A stretch of DNA of 64,000 nt from Leptospira saintgironsiae (GCF_002811765.1 NZ_NPDR01000001.1:62001-126000), one strand, 5' to 3'; numbered from the stretch's first letter, positions 1-8,581 are shown. Program-made: numbers and translations. The notes: generated by a model from the letters alone, not told the origin.

Positions 1-669
1 GATTATTTCCCTTGGTATTATACCATCTTGGATCTGATCGGGATAGGAAGAATATTCCAAGACATGTTCTTTGCCCAAGCAAAAGAAAAAATAAAAGGCC
101 AACAAAACCAACTCAAAGCCAGAAACCACGAGACTTCTAAAAAAGAAGAGCAGGCCAAAATACAGGAAAAGATCAAAGAAGAAGAAAAGATCCGCTCTGC
201 AGAACAGAGAACTAAAATTTCTTCTGCAATGGATGAATTTTATTTTAGACGTGCCCTTCCACCTACTGCATCCGAGATCCAAGGAATTGTGGTAGAATTC
301 CAAGCAGATCTATTTTACCAAATTCTGGATCGGGAAAAATTCGTTTTTATTCCTTGGGAAAAAGGAAAGGAAAGAATGGATCAGATCATTTGTTATCCTG
401 CAAACGAATCGTTCAGGAACAAAGCTAGAGAATTACATCGTATTCTGTCCGAAAAAATGGAAGTCCTACAAAATAAAGTCAGGACGGCAGAGGAAGAAGA
501 TAGCAGAACTAGGATCTCAAAAGTAATTAAACATGTAGATGAATGGTTTGCTTCTTACAAATCTTCTGCAGACAAATCAACCCCTCAAAAAGGAAAAGTC
601 GAATCTGACGATCCGTATGAGTCTTTCCGAAAGGAAATTGATAAATTAAGGAAAGTGGATAAACCTTAA
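1..669 (+). CDS. Hypothetical protein, 5'-truncated by the window edge
   Basis: The reading frame is open from base 1, so the gene begins outside the window; the TTG at 28 is only the first in-window start-like codon. The 222 visible residues open with an aromatic/hydrophobic stretch (DYFPWYYTIL, then residues such as GRIFQDMFF) that may be the end of a membrane segment. A highly charged E/K/Q-rich region follows (about residues 25-75), predicted by eye to be coiled coil, then a mixed helical region and a charged C-terminus. No family was recognised. It lies 85 bp upstream of a lipoprotein gene on the same strand. Its role is unknown; only its coding status is well supported. Confidence 0.7.
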   Translation, partial: DYFPWYYTILDLIGIGRIFQDMFFAQAKEKIKGQQNQLKARNHETSKKEEQAKIQEKIKEEEKIRSAEQRTKISSAMDEFYFRRALPPTASEIQGIVVEFQADLFYQILDREKFVFIPWEKGKERMDQIICYPANESFRNKARELHRILSEKMEVLQNKVRTAEEEDSRTRISKVIKHVDEWFASYKSSADKSTPQKGKVESDDPYESFRKEIDKLRKVDKP

Positions 670-754
670 AAAAATTTATTTTTTCCTAAAAATGTGAGCA
701 AAAACTCGCAATTTAGTCTGTAATTCCTCATAAGAAATCACCCGACCAGGAACT

Positions 755-1771
755 ATGAATTCGCATCCAAAGATCCTTTTCAGACTTATCCCGATCGTAT
801 CGCTATTTTCCCTATTCTCTTTTTGCAATCAGGCAAACCCGATCAATTTGGACGGCAGCAGCAGTGCTGCCGGCGTTCTTTTAAACGTTGTTTTACCGAA
901 TATTATCGGAGCTGAGGTAGTTCCCGAAGGTCTTCCAGAACTTTCTTCTAACACTATGTTTGATGCTGGAGACACTTATATAGATTTAAATTTTTCTGAA
1001 ACAAGTGCAGTGGATGAAAACTTTAGTATGGTGATTGAATCTTATACCACGACGTATGAACCTCATTTTATAGGATACAATACATTCACTCTTCCGGCAA
1101 ATACAATCACGCATTCTATCGGTTTTTCTTTAGAAGCAGATGATGACAACTGTTTAGATAATGCGGCAAGTAAGTTCAGTTTCAGAATTACGAAAGGTTC
1201 TACAGGAGATACCTTCGTATATAATGTAAATGTAAAGGATGGAGATTATTGTATTTTCGAATCTTCTGCCAAGACTCTGGCTCAATTAGGTGGACTAGGT
1301 GCAATGGATAATCATTGTAAAAACTTAGCCAGCTCAAAAGGACTTCCTAGAAACCCGGCTTATTATAAAGCAATGGTTGGTGCTCTTTCTGCTACTCTTG
1401 GAGATAGAAATCCTGGAGAATCATTATCTTCTACTTCCTTCTTCAGAAACAATAAAAGATATGTTCGCAAGCAAGGGAACGGAACTTGGGTAAAAACTTT
1501 TTCTATCTATGGCGCTTGGCCTCCAAGTTCAGATTTTGAGAATCCATTGATCGATTCAGGACAATATTGGACCGGAATGCATTCAGGTTGGGGCAGAATG
1601 GACAGTAATACCTGTCTGAATGGTTCCGAAAGTTGGACAAACTCAAGCAGTTCCTCAAGCGGAAACTTAGGCACTTCAAGCGTAGTGACCGGAGATGCTG
1701 CCTATATGACTCTTGCCAGTTGCGATTCTCCTATGGCTTTGCCGTTTATTTGTGTTTATTCCCCGGATTAA
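755..1771 (+). CDS. DUF1554-type putative lipoprotein
   Basis: 338 residues. The N-terminus has a hydrophobic signal segment ending in a relaxed spirochaetal lipobox (LFSLFSFC, Cys24), followed by a motif around LDGSSSAAG that recurs in the next two genes. The middle (about 45-170) looks beta-rich. The C-terminal half (about 175-338) contains an AMDNHC...YKAM...W/TG...C pattern ending near PFICVY, which I recognise as DUF1554, a family expanded in Leptospira lipoproteins. An AGGA lies just upstream of the ATG. It is first of three tandem lipoprotein genes. A surface or outer-membrane location is inferred from the lipobox; the function is unknown. Confidence 0.8.
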   Translation: MNSHPKILFRLIPIVSLFSLFSFCNQANPINLDGSSSAAGVLLNVVLPNIIGAEVVPEGLPELSSNTMFDAGDTYIDLNFSETSAVDENFSMVIESYTTTYEPHFIGYNTFTLPANTITHSIGFSLEADDDNCLDNAASKFSFRITKGSTGDTFVYNVNVKDGDYCIFESSAKTLAQLGGLGAMDNHCKNLASSKGLPRNPAYYKAMVGALSATLGDRNPGESLSSTSFFRNNKRYVRKQGNGTWVKTFSIYGAWPPSSDFENPLIDSGQYWTGMHSGWGRMDSNTCLNGSESWTNSSSSSSGNLGTSSVVTGDAAYMTLASCDSPMALPFICVYSPD

Positions 1772-1857
1772 ACCAAAAAATCGTTCAATTTTTTTCCTCC
1801 CTGTCTGTTTTCTTACTTTAGGGGTATTATCCTCTGAGAGATCGGGCGGGTGCAAAT

Positions 1858-2988
1858 ATGAAAGAATCTAAATTAGGACGAGCAGCTTTCATTCTATTAT
1901 GTCTTACTTTATGGATTTCCAAGTGTAATAATGCAGAATCCACTGCCCTGGATGGAAGTAAGCCCAGTCTTGCAGGTGCAATTACAATAGATCCTTCGAT
2001 TTTCTGGAATTTATTCGTTACTCTTCCCCCTTACCCTTTGGTTGGCTATTATGACGAAGGAGAAACTACCTTTACCGTCGAAGAAAATAATGAATCGGAT
2101 ATTCTGGTCGGCATCCAAAACCCTCCAACAGACGGAAGCGTGATCGAATATAGATTTTACCCTAATGACAATATTTATTTTTCAACAGATCTAGATCCTA
2201 ATACCGGTGAATCTTTAGGTTATTCCACAATTAGTTTCGCTCCGAATCCTCAAAACGCTAACTTCGATTATAAGACCACTGTGAATATCAACGGAGCTGA
2301 AGACGCAAATTGCCTAAGCACAACATATGATCTTGTCACAGTAGAGGTATCCTCCGGAATTTCTCAGACACTTAAAGTTAAAATAAAAGATATTGATAAA
2401 TGTATTTTCGTAGCTACGAATAACGGAGCAGGTTACGCAGGAAACTTTGCTAAAAAGGCAATGGATAATACAACCTTCGCAGGTCCGGTAGAAGTTGCAG
2501 ACGATATTTGTAATTCGAATGTTCCTGACGGAGTAAACAAAGACGTAGGTTATAAGGCTATGCTTGCTGTAAGTTATAGCCCGAGTAATAATCTCAGAAA
2601 CCCTTCTACAGATTGGGTGTTTAGCTCCTACCTTAAGTATTATAGCCAGGGTGGTAAGAAGTTGGCATATAGTTTTACTTCTGGCACTACTATTGGATTT
2701 GCAAATGCACAACAATGGACAAATGCTCTTGGAACTTCCGGTAGAATATGGACAGGATTTAGTTCGATAGACTGGACAACTGATACTCCTACAGTAACTC
2801 AATGTGCATCATTACAAGTAACCGGAGCGCCGTATTCTTCTTGGTATTCTGCTACTGCAACTGGGACTCAAGGAGTTCTGTCTGCAGTAGATGGAAACTC
2901 TATTGCAGAAATGACTACTACGGATCCAGCCATTGTGATCCCGACTCTATGTTCTCAGAGACGGAATATTGTCTGCGTCGGCCAATAG
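1858..2988 (+). CDS. DUF1554-type putative lipoprotein, tandem paralogue
   Basis: 376 residues. The signal segment ends at LTLWISKC (Cys23), a relaxed spirochaetal lipobox, followed by NNAESTALDGS, matching the post-Cys motif of the preceding gene. The C-terminal half repeats the DUF1554 layout: KKAMDN, VGYKAML, RNPSTDWVF, IWTGFSS and a Cys-containing C-terminal strand. The central 60-140 region differs from the upstream paralogue, so this is an old duplication rather than a recent copy. A terminator hairpin follows. It is probably a lipid-anchored envelope protein; its substrate or partner is unknown. Confidence 0.8.
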   Translation: MKESKLGRAAFILLCLTLWISKCNNAESTALDGSKPSLAGAITIDPSIFWNLFVTLPPYPLVGYYDEGETTFTVEENNESDILVGIQNPPTDGSVIEYRFYPNDNIYFSTDLDPNTGESLGYSTISFAPNPQNANFDYKTTVNINGAEDANCLSTTYDLVTVEVSSGISQTLKVKIKDIDKCIFVATNNGAGYAGNFAKKAMDNTTFAGPVEVADDICNSNVPDGVNKDVGYKAMLAVSYSPSNNLRNPSTDWVFSSYLKYYSQGGKKLAYSFTSGTTIGFANAQQWTNALGTSGRIWTGFSSIDWTTDTPTVTQCASLQVTGAPYSSWYSATATGTQGVLSAVDGNSIAEMTTTDPAIVIPTLCSQRRNIVCVGQ

Positions 2989-3030
2989 CCTTTTCCATTA
3001 ACTGAATAAGCCTATCTGACAGAAGTCGAG

Positions 3031-3060
3031 AAAGCCCCTTCCAATAAGGGGCTTTTTTTT
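3031..3060 (+). terminator. Rho-independent terminator after the second DUF1554 lipoprotein gene
   Basis: AAGCCCC, loop TTCCAATA, then GGGGCTT followed by a run of T. It sits 43 bases after the stop codon and separates the two DUF1554 genes from the third lipoprotein gene. Confidence 0.85.
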
Positions 3061-3213
3061 CGAACAAGCCTTCGATTTATATCTTATTCCAATACATTTT
3101 AGTAAAAAAATTATTCCCTCGGGAAAAAAGGATCAAAGAGCTTAGGATCGATTGTTGCCCTTGTTATGGGGAAAACTATCCGAATTTTCCCCTCTTCTAA
3201 GTGGAGAACTAAA

Positions 3214-4854
3214 ATGAAAAAATTCCTGAATTCAAACAAGATCATAAATGGATTTTACCTATTAATTCACGGATGTTTTCTACTCTCGTTTTTATTGGTC
3301 CAAGGCTGTAATAATGCCAAGGCAATAAGTATAGACGCAAGTTCTTCAGCCATAGGCGCCCTACTCTCCGATGGTGACTTTGGTATATTTGGGAATCTCG
3401 GAAATGCCGGAGGAACTTCTCCTGCTGCTACTTCTGCCGTAAATGTTTCTTTAAGTGGTTACGTAAATGTTACTGCTAACGATCTAAGTCTTACTTTATC
3501 CGATTCGACCGATAGTACAACCCAAACCTTAGCATTAACTGCAGACGGTTCTTATTCTTTCTCCACAGAACTTACCAGTGGAGATTCCTATTCGATCACA
3601 TTAGATTCTTACACTCAAGGACAGTCTTGTAGTATTTCTACAAATGCAAGTGGCACTGCTGGTACTACCGGAACTGCTACAATTGTTTGCGAAAGACAAT
3701 TAGCGATCGCTGCGGGATGGAAAACAAATGCTGGAACTCCAGTTTTAAAATTGTTTGGAGTAAATCATTCTGCTTCTCCTTATGTGGTAACAAAAAATCT
3801 ATCTATTACCGTTGGAGGAGCGCCAAGCTCAGTTGACCCTGAATTGGTATGGACCGGAAGCAATTATTTACTTGTTTGGAAGTCTGCTGATACAACTATC
3901 AAAGGACAGTTTTATGATATAAGGCTCACTGCGATAGGATCTGCATTTACGATCTATACATTAACTGGTGTAACTATCGGAAAAGTTTCCGCAGCATATA
4001 GTTCAAGCGGAGAATTTGCAATAGTCTGGACAGAGGCTGCTTCTACAAGAGCAGCGAAATACCAAAGGATTAATTCTTCTACTGGTGCTACTATTGGAGC
4101 TACGACAACCATTGCATCTTCAACTAGTACGAATTATTTTAATGCGGACGTTACCTTAAGTGGTAGCACTTATTATACTGCATTTCGCCAAAGAACAAGT
4201 GGAGGAGCAAATTCTTTACTCGCTTATAGCTTCTCAACTGGGGCAGCTACTTCTGTAAAAACTTATACGGCTACTAACGGAACAGATTCTCTGGCTTTGG
4301 ATTACCCTTCTTTACTAACTCAAGGTTCTAATATTTGGTTATTCTATAGCCAAACAAATACTGACGGCTCCGGAAACGTAAATTCGGCTACTTTAAAAAG
4401 TTCTAATAACTTCCAAGTTACTCCTGCAACAATGAGAACGGAAACAAGTCCTTACGGTTGCGACCCGGTCAATAGTAGTGGGGACCAATATATGATTCCT
4501 TCCGTAGCAATTGCAAACAGCACGAATCTATTGGTTTCCTATGATTCATTCTGTGCGGATATGGGAGTATATAATGAAGTGTCCAATCTTCCGGTTACGA
4601 TCACTTCCGGGGCGATCACTTCCGGGGCTGCAGGAACTCCTACAGACTATTCCGTCTCCGAAATAGGCTCAAGTAGCACTATGGGTTCTTCCATTACTTG
4701 CAGAACTACAGCTTGTTTTATCGCCACAGGAGATGAATACAATGACACGATCTACTTATTCGATCCGAATTTTGACGGTAGTATCGGAGGAACTTCTACC
4801 ATTTATCCTAATGATGGAAACGGTATTCAAACTCCCGTAACTGTGATCCAATAA
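3214..4854 (+). CDS. Putative lipoprotein with an Ig-like N-terminal domain
   Basis: 546 residues from the ATG at 3214, chosen because GGAG lies about 8 bases upstream; the ATG at 3166 has no ribosome site and would add a non-signal extension. The signal segment ends in LLVQGC, followed by NNAKAISIDASSSAIG, the same post-lipobox motif seen in the two upstream lipoproteins. Residues about 65-155 resemble a small Ig-like module (SLSGYVNVTANDLSLTLSDS ... QSCSIS ... VCER) common in secreted Leptospira proteins. The remaining 390 residues are Ser/Thr/Gly-rich with repeated W-T-G, SNYLLVW and FAIVWTE strands, suggesting a beta-propeller-like extracellular domain. Function unknown. Confidence 0.75.
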   Translation: MKKFLNSNKIINGFYLLIHGCFLLSFLLVQGCNNAKAISIDASSSAIGALLSDGDFGIFGNLGNAGGTSPAATSAVNVSLSGYVNVTANDLSLTLSDSTDSTTQTLALTADGSYSFSTELTSGDSYSITLDSYTQGQSCSISTNASGTAGTTGTATIVCERQLAIAAGWKTNAGTPVLKLFGVNHSASPYVVTKNLSITVGGAPSSVDPELVWTGSNYLLVWKSADTTIKGQFYDIRLTAIGSAFTIYTLTGVTIGKVSAAYSSSGEFAIVWTEAASTRAAKYQRINSSTGATIGATTTIASSTSTNYFNADVTLSGSTYYTAFRQRTSGGANSLLAYSFSTGAATSVKTYTATNGTDSLALDYPSLLTQGSNIWLFYSQTNTDGSGNVNSATLKSSNNFQVTPATMRTETSPYGCDPVNSSGDQYMIPSVAIANSTNLLVSYDSFCADMGVYNEVSNLPVTITSGAITSGAAGTPTDYSVSEIGSSSTMGSSITCRTTACFIATGDEYNDTIYLFDPNFDGSIGGTSTIYPNDGNGIQTPVTVIQ

Positions 4855-4876
4855 TTAGCAATACCATTTAAAACAA

Positions 4877-4914
4877 AAAACCCGGGCACTCTTTACGGTG
4901 GTCCGGGTTTTTCT
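4877..4914. terminator. Bidirectional terminator between convergent genes
   Basis: ACCCGG pairs with CCGGGT around a 17-base loop and is flanked by A-rich sequence on the left and T-rich sequence on the right. It can therefore terminate both the + strand lipoprotein gene and the - strand gene that ends at 4968. Confidence 0.7.
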
Positions 4915-4967
4915 ATTTAGGGCAGAAGAGACCTTCTACACTAAAATAACTTATTTCCTATCTTAAC

Positions 4968-5771
4968 TTAATAGCGAATCTCGTATTTCAATTCTCCATT
5001 CCAACCTAAACCATTTCCTCCGACAGTCATAGGCTGGTAAGAAGGAGCAAAACTAAATCTAAAGCCTGAGCTTGGTCCTTCTGCAACCCCTTGCTCTGCT
5101 TTTACTCCCAAATAATAGGAATAGAAGAGTTGTAATCCATAAGCAATCCCAAACAAGTATTGGTAATTATTGGATTCTCCTGCAAGATTTTGGTAATGGT
5201 TGAACGCGCCCTTGTTTACCAAGAAGGCTCCGATCAAACGTTGTGTAGTATTTGCAGGTAAGGAAAGAACAGGGTCGTTCAACGCAAATATGAAATAATT
5301 TCTTGCATTCTCCTCATAAGCGCTTTTAGCAGCACCAAAATCGTTCTGAGCCTTGACCGCCAGATATGTTGCCCCTAAAACTGCTACAAATGCTGCAGTA
5401 GCCCTATATTTTTTGTCTGCCTTCCAAATTCCCCAACCTGGAACAACTGCTGATTTGAGAGAATAATCCCAACGAGGTTTTTGGTACCATCTCTGGACCG
5501 CTGGTTCCTCTTCAGTCTTTTTAGGTTCCTCTTTAGGTTTAACAGGATCCTTTTTCACTTCCTGTTTAGGGGTATCTTTTAAGTTCAATTCAGCAATCTC
5601 AGTTTTGGGAATGGTTAGAACCTTTCCATCCACTTCGATCTGAACATCCGTACGTGTTTGGTTTACCACTTTCCCTTGTAGTACCTTTCCGTTTTTTAAG
5701 GTTAGGCTAGAGCCAAAAATGGAATGGGAAACGATTAGGAAACAAATTGCAAAAAGCCAACGATAAGGCAT
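4968..5771 (-). CDS. Exported protein with an N-terminal NGKxLxG module
   Basis: 267 residues. A signal peptide (about 1-20) is followed by a small beta-rich module at about 22-66 (SLTLKNGKVLQGKVV ... IPKTEIAELNL). A Lys/Pro/Glu-rich linker follows (about 67-95), then a domain with WDYSLKSAVVPGWG and hydrophobic stretches suggesting membrane or barrel association. The PGWGxxxxxxKxRA pattern resembles DUF5683-type envelope proteins, but I would not assign it firmly. It diverges from the ECF sigma gene, and a similar module forms the C-terminus of the FecR-like protein encoded beyond that sigma gene. A role in envelope sensing is inference only. Confidence 0.7.
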   Translation of the reverse strand: MPYRWLFAICFLIVSHSIFGSSLTLKNGKVLQGKVVNQTRTDVQIEVDGKVLTIPKTEIAELNLKDTPKQEVKKDPVKPKEEPKKTEEEPAVQRWYQKPRWDYSLKSAVVPGWGIWKADKKYRATAAFVAVLGATYLAVKAQNDFGAAKSAYEENARNYFIFALNDPVLSLPANTTQRLIGAFLVNKGAFNHYQNLAGESNNYQYLFGIAYGLQLFYSYYLGVKAEQGVAEGPSSGFRFSFAPSYQPMTVGGNGLGWNGELKYEIRY

Positions 5772-5912
5772 AATCTATCTTAAATCCCTTTGGTCTAGGA
5801 TTACAGACACTAAAATTGTCTGCCTATAACCGTTTTAAAACTGATTGCTTTCTACAAGAAAAAACCGAATTTACTTGAAAAAAGACCAATAGAAAAAAAT
5901 TTCTATTCTACC

Positions 5913-6467
5913 GTGTCTGAAACCTTGTTTTTTGAAAAACTATACAATAAAAATAAGGATCACTTGTTTTCATTTATTCGGCGCTCCGTCCAAGATGAAT
6001 CCACAGCCTTGGACCTATTACAAGACACTTTTTTGAACTTCTTTAAACATTATTCCGGCAAGGAATTACCGGATGAGCAAGTCTCCAGGATGATCTTATT
6101 TAGGATCTCCAGAAATTTAATGATAAACCACGGCAAGTCCTATTATCAAAAGAACGTTGCTCTCGTTGGAGAGGAAACTTCTTCTTTATTTAGCTCCAAA
6201 GGCCAAGGTCCTGAAAGCCAGGTATTGGATGAGATGGAAGCTCAAAATCTTGGAAAGATAGTAAGCGAATTATTAAGCACCCTACCGGAAGAACAGAAGA
6301 CTGCTATAGATCTGCGTTATACCCAAGGATGCAAATTGGAAGAGATAGCCTCAGTATTGGACTTATCCGTATCTGGGGTTTCCAGACTTCTGGAAAGAGC
6401 CGAAAAACAGCTTTTACAAGAGGGAAAGAAGAGAGGCATACAACCTTCTTCTTTTCTAAAATCCTAG
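5913..6467 (+). CDS. ECF-family RNA polymerase sigma factor
   Basis: 184 residues beginning at GTG; no clear Shine-Dalgarno sequence is visible. Region 2 (about 8-75) carries the LDLLQDTFLNFFK and RISRNLMINH core and promoter -10 recognition helices. Region 4 (about 115-170) has LPEEQKTAIDLRYTQGCKLE and a helix-turn-helix (EEIASVLDLSVSGVSRLLER). Length and layout fit ECF sigma factors. A FecR-domain membrane protein follows 168 bp downstream, the usual partner arrangement, so this is probably a membrane-signal-controlled sigma factor. The regulon cannot be read from the sequence, and no obvious autoregulatory promoter was identified. Confidence 0.9.
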   Translation: MSETLFFEKLYNKNKDHLFSFIRRSVQDESTALDLLQDTFLNFFKHYSGKELPDEQVSRMILFRISRNLMINHGKSYYQKNVALVGEETSSLFSSKGQGPESQVLDEMEAQNLGKIVSELLSTLPEEQKTAIDLRYTQGCKLEEIASVLDLSVSGVSRLLERAEKQLLQEGKKRGIQPSSFLKS

Positions 6468-6635
6468 GATTTTCGCCAATATGTATTTCGAACAATCGAT
6501 TCATTTCGTCAAAAAAGCTATCCTCACTCAAAAAAATGAGCAAGGTACGTTCCTTCAGTTTGTTGATCCAACTGAGCGGGCAGGACAATGTGAACAGGCC
6601 CGGAACTAAAGGATACGGTAAAGAGGATGGAAAGA

Positions 6636-7682
6636 ATGAACCCTGAATTCCAAACATTCGCAGAGCTCCTCAAAAAGTCTCTACCGGATTCTAAGGCACC
6701 GGACTTCGATCCAAAATGGGTCGGCATGTCTCCTCGCTTCTCTGTGGAGGCAAATATTATGCAATCTCCTACTAAGGACAATGTAGTTCAACTGAGCGGC
6801 TCCAAAAATAAAGTATGGTTCTTAGCTGCGGCAGCAATCCTATTCGTAGGAATTGGAGCCGGAACTTATTTCACTATTTTCAAAAAAGAAGCCGCACCTG
6901 TAGCTGAAGGCACACTGCTTAAAGCGGCGGTCGTATTCGTTAAAGGCGAAGCAAAAAATGTAAAAGAGACTCCAGTCGCATTACATTTAGGTGATATACT
7001 TAGCGAAGGCGATAAGATCGTAACGGGCAAAGGTGGATCGATCGATATCGGTCTGACCGATTCCAGCGTCATTCGCTTAAAAGAAAACTCTGAGTTAGTT
7101 CTCAAAAGTTTAAGACAAACGGACGCTTCTCAAATCAGGATTTCCTTAATGTCAGGTAAGATCCTGAACTTAGTTGAGAAGGAAAAGAAAAACGCAAACT
7201 ACTTCGTAGATACTCCTACTGTGGTGGCTGCGGTCCGAGGAACTTCTTTCGAAGTTAATGCTTCCGATAAAGAATCTTCTGTCTTCGTGGTCGAAGGTGC
7301 TGTAGAAGTAACTCCTTTGATCCATGACAAGACTGAAAAAGCTTTAATCACCGGCGGATTGATCATAGTCACAAACGAAAAAGTCATAGTGATCGAAGAT
7401 ACAAAACGTGCAAAAGCAGAAGGTCCTGAATACGGCGATATGCGCAAGAACTTGAGTGGTCTGGACAAAGAAGTTCTGGCATCTACTCAAAACTTAAAAA
7501 CCGCAAAGACCGAACAAGAGCTGGAAGAAATTTATGATAAAAGTATCGAACAAATCATAATGAAAGATGGCCGCGAGCTTAGAGGTGTTGTGGTTTCTCA
7601 AAAGAAAGGAAAACTGATCGTTCAAACACTGAAAGGATCTTATATCCTGGATGAGAACTCAGTCGAAAAGATCATCTATTAA
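6636..7682 (+). CDS. FecR-domain membrane protein, probable sigma-factor regulator
   Basis: 348 residues from the ATG at 6636, preferred over 6627 because GAGG lies 6 bases upstream of it, whereas it would abut the earlier ATG. Residues 1-58 are cytoplasmic and could bind the sigma factor. A single transmembrane helix (about 60-81) and a FecR domain (about 105-200; GDILSEGDKIVTGKGGS, VVAAVRGTSFEVN) follow, placing the sensor outside the membrane. A helical linker leads to a C-terminal module (about 306-348, MKDGRELRGVVVSQ ... ENSVEKIIY) that resembles the N-terminus of the divergent exported protein. It lacks a recognisable classical zinc anti-sigma motif. Anti-sigma or sigma-activating function is inferred from gene order. 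Confidence 0.85.
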   Translation: MNPEFQTFAELLKKSLPDSKAPDFDPKWVGMSPRFSVEANIMQSPTKDNVVQLSGSKNKVWFLAAAAILFVGIGAGTYFTIFKKEAAPVAEGTLLKAAVVFVKGEAKNVKETPVALHLGDILSEGDKIVTGKGGSIDIGLTDSSVIRLKENSELVLKSLRQTDASQIRISLMSGKILNLVEKEKKNANYFVDTPTVVAAVRGTSFEVNASDKESSVFVVEGAVEVTPLIHDKTEKALITGGLIIVTNEKVIVIEDTKRAKAEGPEYGDMRKNLSGLDKEVLASTQNLKTAKTEQELEEIYDKSIEQIIMKDGRELRGVVVSQKKGKLIVQTLKGSYILDENSVEKIIY

Positions 7683-7712
7683 GAAAAATTAATAGATAGT
7701 TCTAAAGCGAAG

Positions 7713-7740
7713 ACCCGGGATTTCTTTCCCGGGTTTTTTT
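7713..7740 (+). terminator. Rho-independent terminator after the FecR gene
   Basis: ACCCGGGA, a short TTTC-containing loop, TCCCGGGT, then seven T residues, 30 bases after the stop codon. The A-rich flank needed for reverse function is absent, so it is assigned to the + strand. Confidence 0.9.
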
Positions 7741-7748
7741 ATACCTAC

Positions 7749-8195
7749 TCAAACAGACCATTCACCTAATTTTTTATCAAAGGAGAAGGATCCAGCTCCT
7801 CTGAATAAAAGAGAAAGCGCAGCAGACACTGCGAGAATATGGTATTCGAAACCTTCTCCACCTTTGTCCCCGAACCAATTCATAAAGAAGCCGTATTCTT
7901 TATGAGTGAAACCTGCTACTGTCAATGTGATTGCAAGTCCAAGAGCCCAGAACCTGGTTAAGAACCCGAATACAAAACAGATGGTCCCAATGAATTCAAA
8001 ACCAATAACCATTACTCCTAAAACATAAGGAGCACCCAGGGTCTCAGTAAAATAGTCCATTGCGGTATAGAACCCGGAACCTTCGAACCAACCCAATGCC
8101 TTTTGGGCCCCATGTGGGAAGACACAAATAGCAAGGCCCAATCTTAGGAATAAGGGACCTAACCCTTCTTTCGTTTGAAATAAATTATATAACAT
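7749..8195 (-). CDS. DoxX-family membrane protein
   Basis: 148 residues from the ATG at 8195; an upstream in-frame ATG at 8240 would add a Cys-rich non-conserved extension. Four hydrophobic segments are visible (about 10-30, 55-75, 80-97, 115-135). The conserved LGPLFLRLGLAICVFPHGAQK start and the GLGxxGxFxFD-like C-terminal end (GAGSFSFDKKLGEW) fit the DoxX/DoxD family of small membrane proteins linked to redox or quinone metabolism. It is convergent with the FecR gene and divergent from the small 54-residue gene. Its precise reaction is unknown. Confidence 0.85.
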   Translation of the reverse strand: MLYNLFQTKEGLGPLFLRLGLAICVFPHGAQKALGWFEGSGFYTAMDYFTETLGAPYVLGVMVIGFEFIGTICFVFGFLTRFWALGLAITLTVAGFTHKEYGFFMNWFGDKGGEGFEYHILAVSAALSLLFRGAGSFSFDKKLGEWSV

Positions 8196-8347
8196 GCCGA
8201 ATCTGCATCCTATAGAACCCAAATCCGAACATATTTCCATTCTAATTTATCTGCGCCGAGACCGGAAGCCTGCTTAGAAGCCAAAATAGGTTGTCGAAAG
8301 GGGTATTTCCGTAAATTTTGGCAATACGAACGCATCGGAAGGTACCT

Positions 8348-8512
8348 ATGTCTGAAGAGACAGCCGAAAAGAAGAATAAAAAAATCAACAAGATGAGCGC
8401 AGGCGAGCTTGATCAAGCTCTGAAAGACGCAGTCGAGAAGATGAACGGGGAAACGAGCAAGTACGTACAACATCTTAAAGCGAGAAAAGAAGAACTCGCG
8501 AATAAGAAGTAA
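8348..8512 (+). CDS. Small charged helical protein (54 aa)
   Basis: Start at the ATG at 8348, fixed by GGAAGG about 6 bases upstream; the longer frame from 8318 has no ribosome site. The protein is highly charged, rich in Lys and Glu, and likely a single long helix or coiled coil (KKINKMSAGELDQALKDAVE ... KARKEELANKK). It has no Cys and no hydrophobic segment, so it is cytoplasmic. Codon choice (AAG, GAG, CTT/CTG, ATC) is more biased than in most neighbours, hinting at high expression. The family is not recognised. A strong hairpin lies between it and the ABC-F gene. Confidence 0.7.
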   Translation: MSEETAEKKNKKINKMSAGELDQALKDAVEKMNGETSKYVQHLKARKEELANKK

Positions 8513-8536
8513 GCACTACTTTCAAAACCCGCAAAA

Positions 8537-8560
8537 CCCTCCGCGGACTCGTGCGGAGGG
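8537..8560 (+). promoter_or_regulatory. GC-rich hairpin upstream of the ABC-F gene
   Basis: CCCTCCGC pairs perfectly with GCGGAGGG across an 8-base loop. No T run follows, so it is not a classical intrinsic terminator. It lies 24 bases after the small gene's stop and 21 bases before the ABC-F start codon, where it could protect a 3' end or influence ABC-F translation. Confidence 0.5.
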
Positions 8561-8581
8561 ATCTCAATATTCTCAGGAACC

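Noticed and set aside
2314..2802. 162-residue - strand frame inside the second lipoprotein gene
   Set aside because: It is Cys/Ile/Tyr-rich antisense of a well supported lipoprotein gene with no ribosome site.
4630..4650. GGAACTCC palindrome inside the third lipoprotein gene
   Set aside because: It resembles the intergenic palindrome family but lies in coding sequence (Ala-Gly-Thr-Pro codons), so chance is the simplest explanation.
6329..6646. 105-residue + strand frame overlapping the sigma factor end
   Set aside because: It overlaps region 4 of the sigma factor in another frame and has no plausible start signal.
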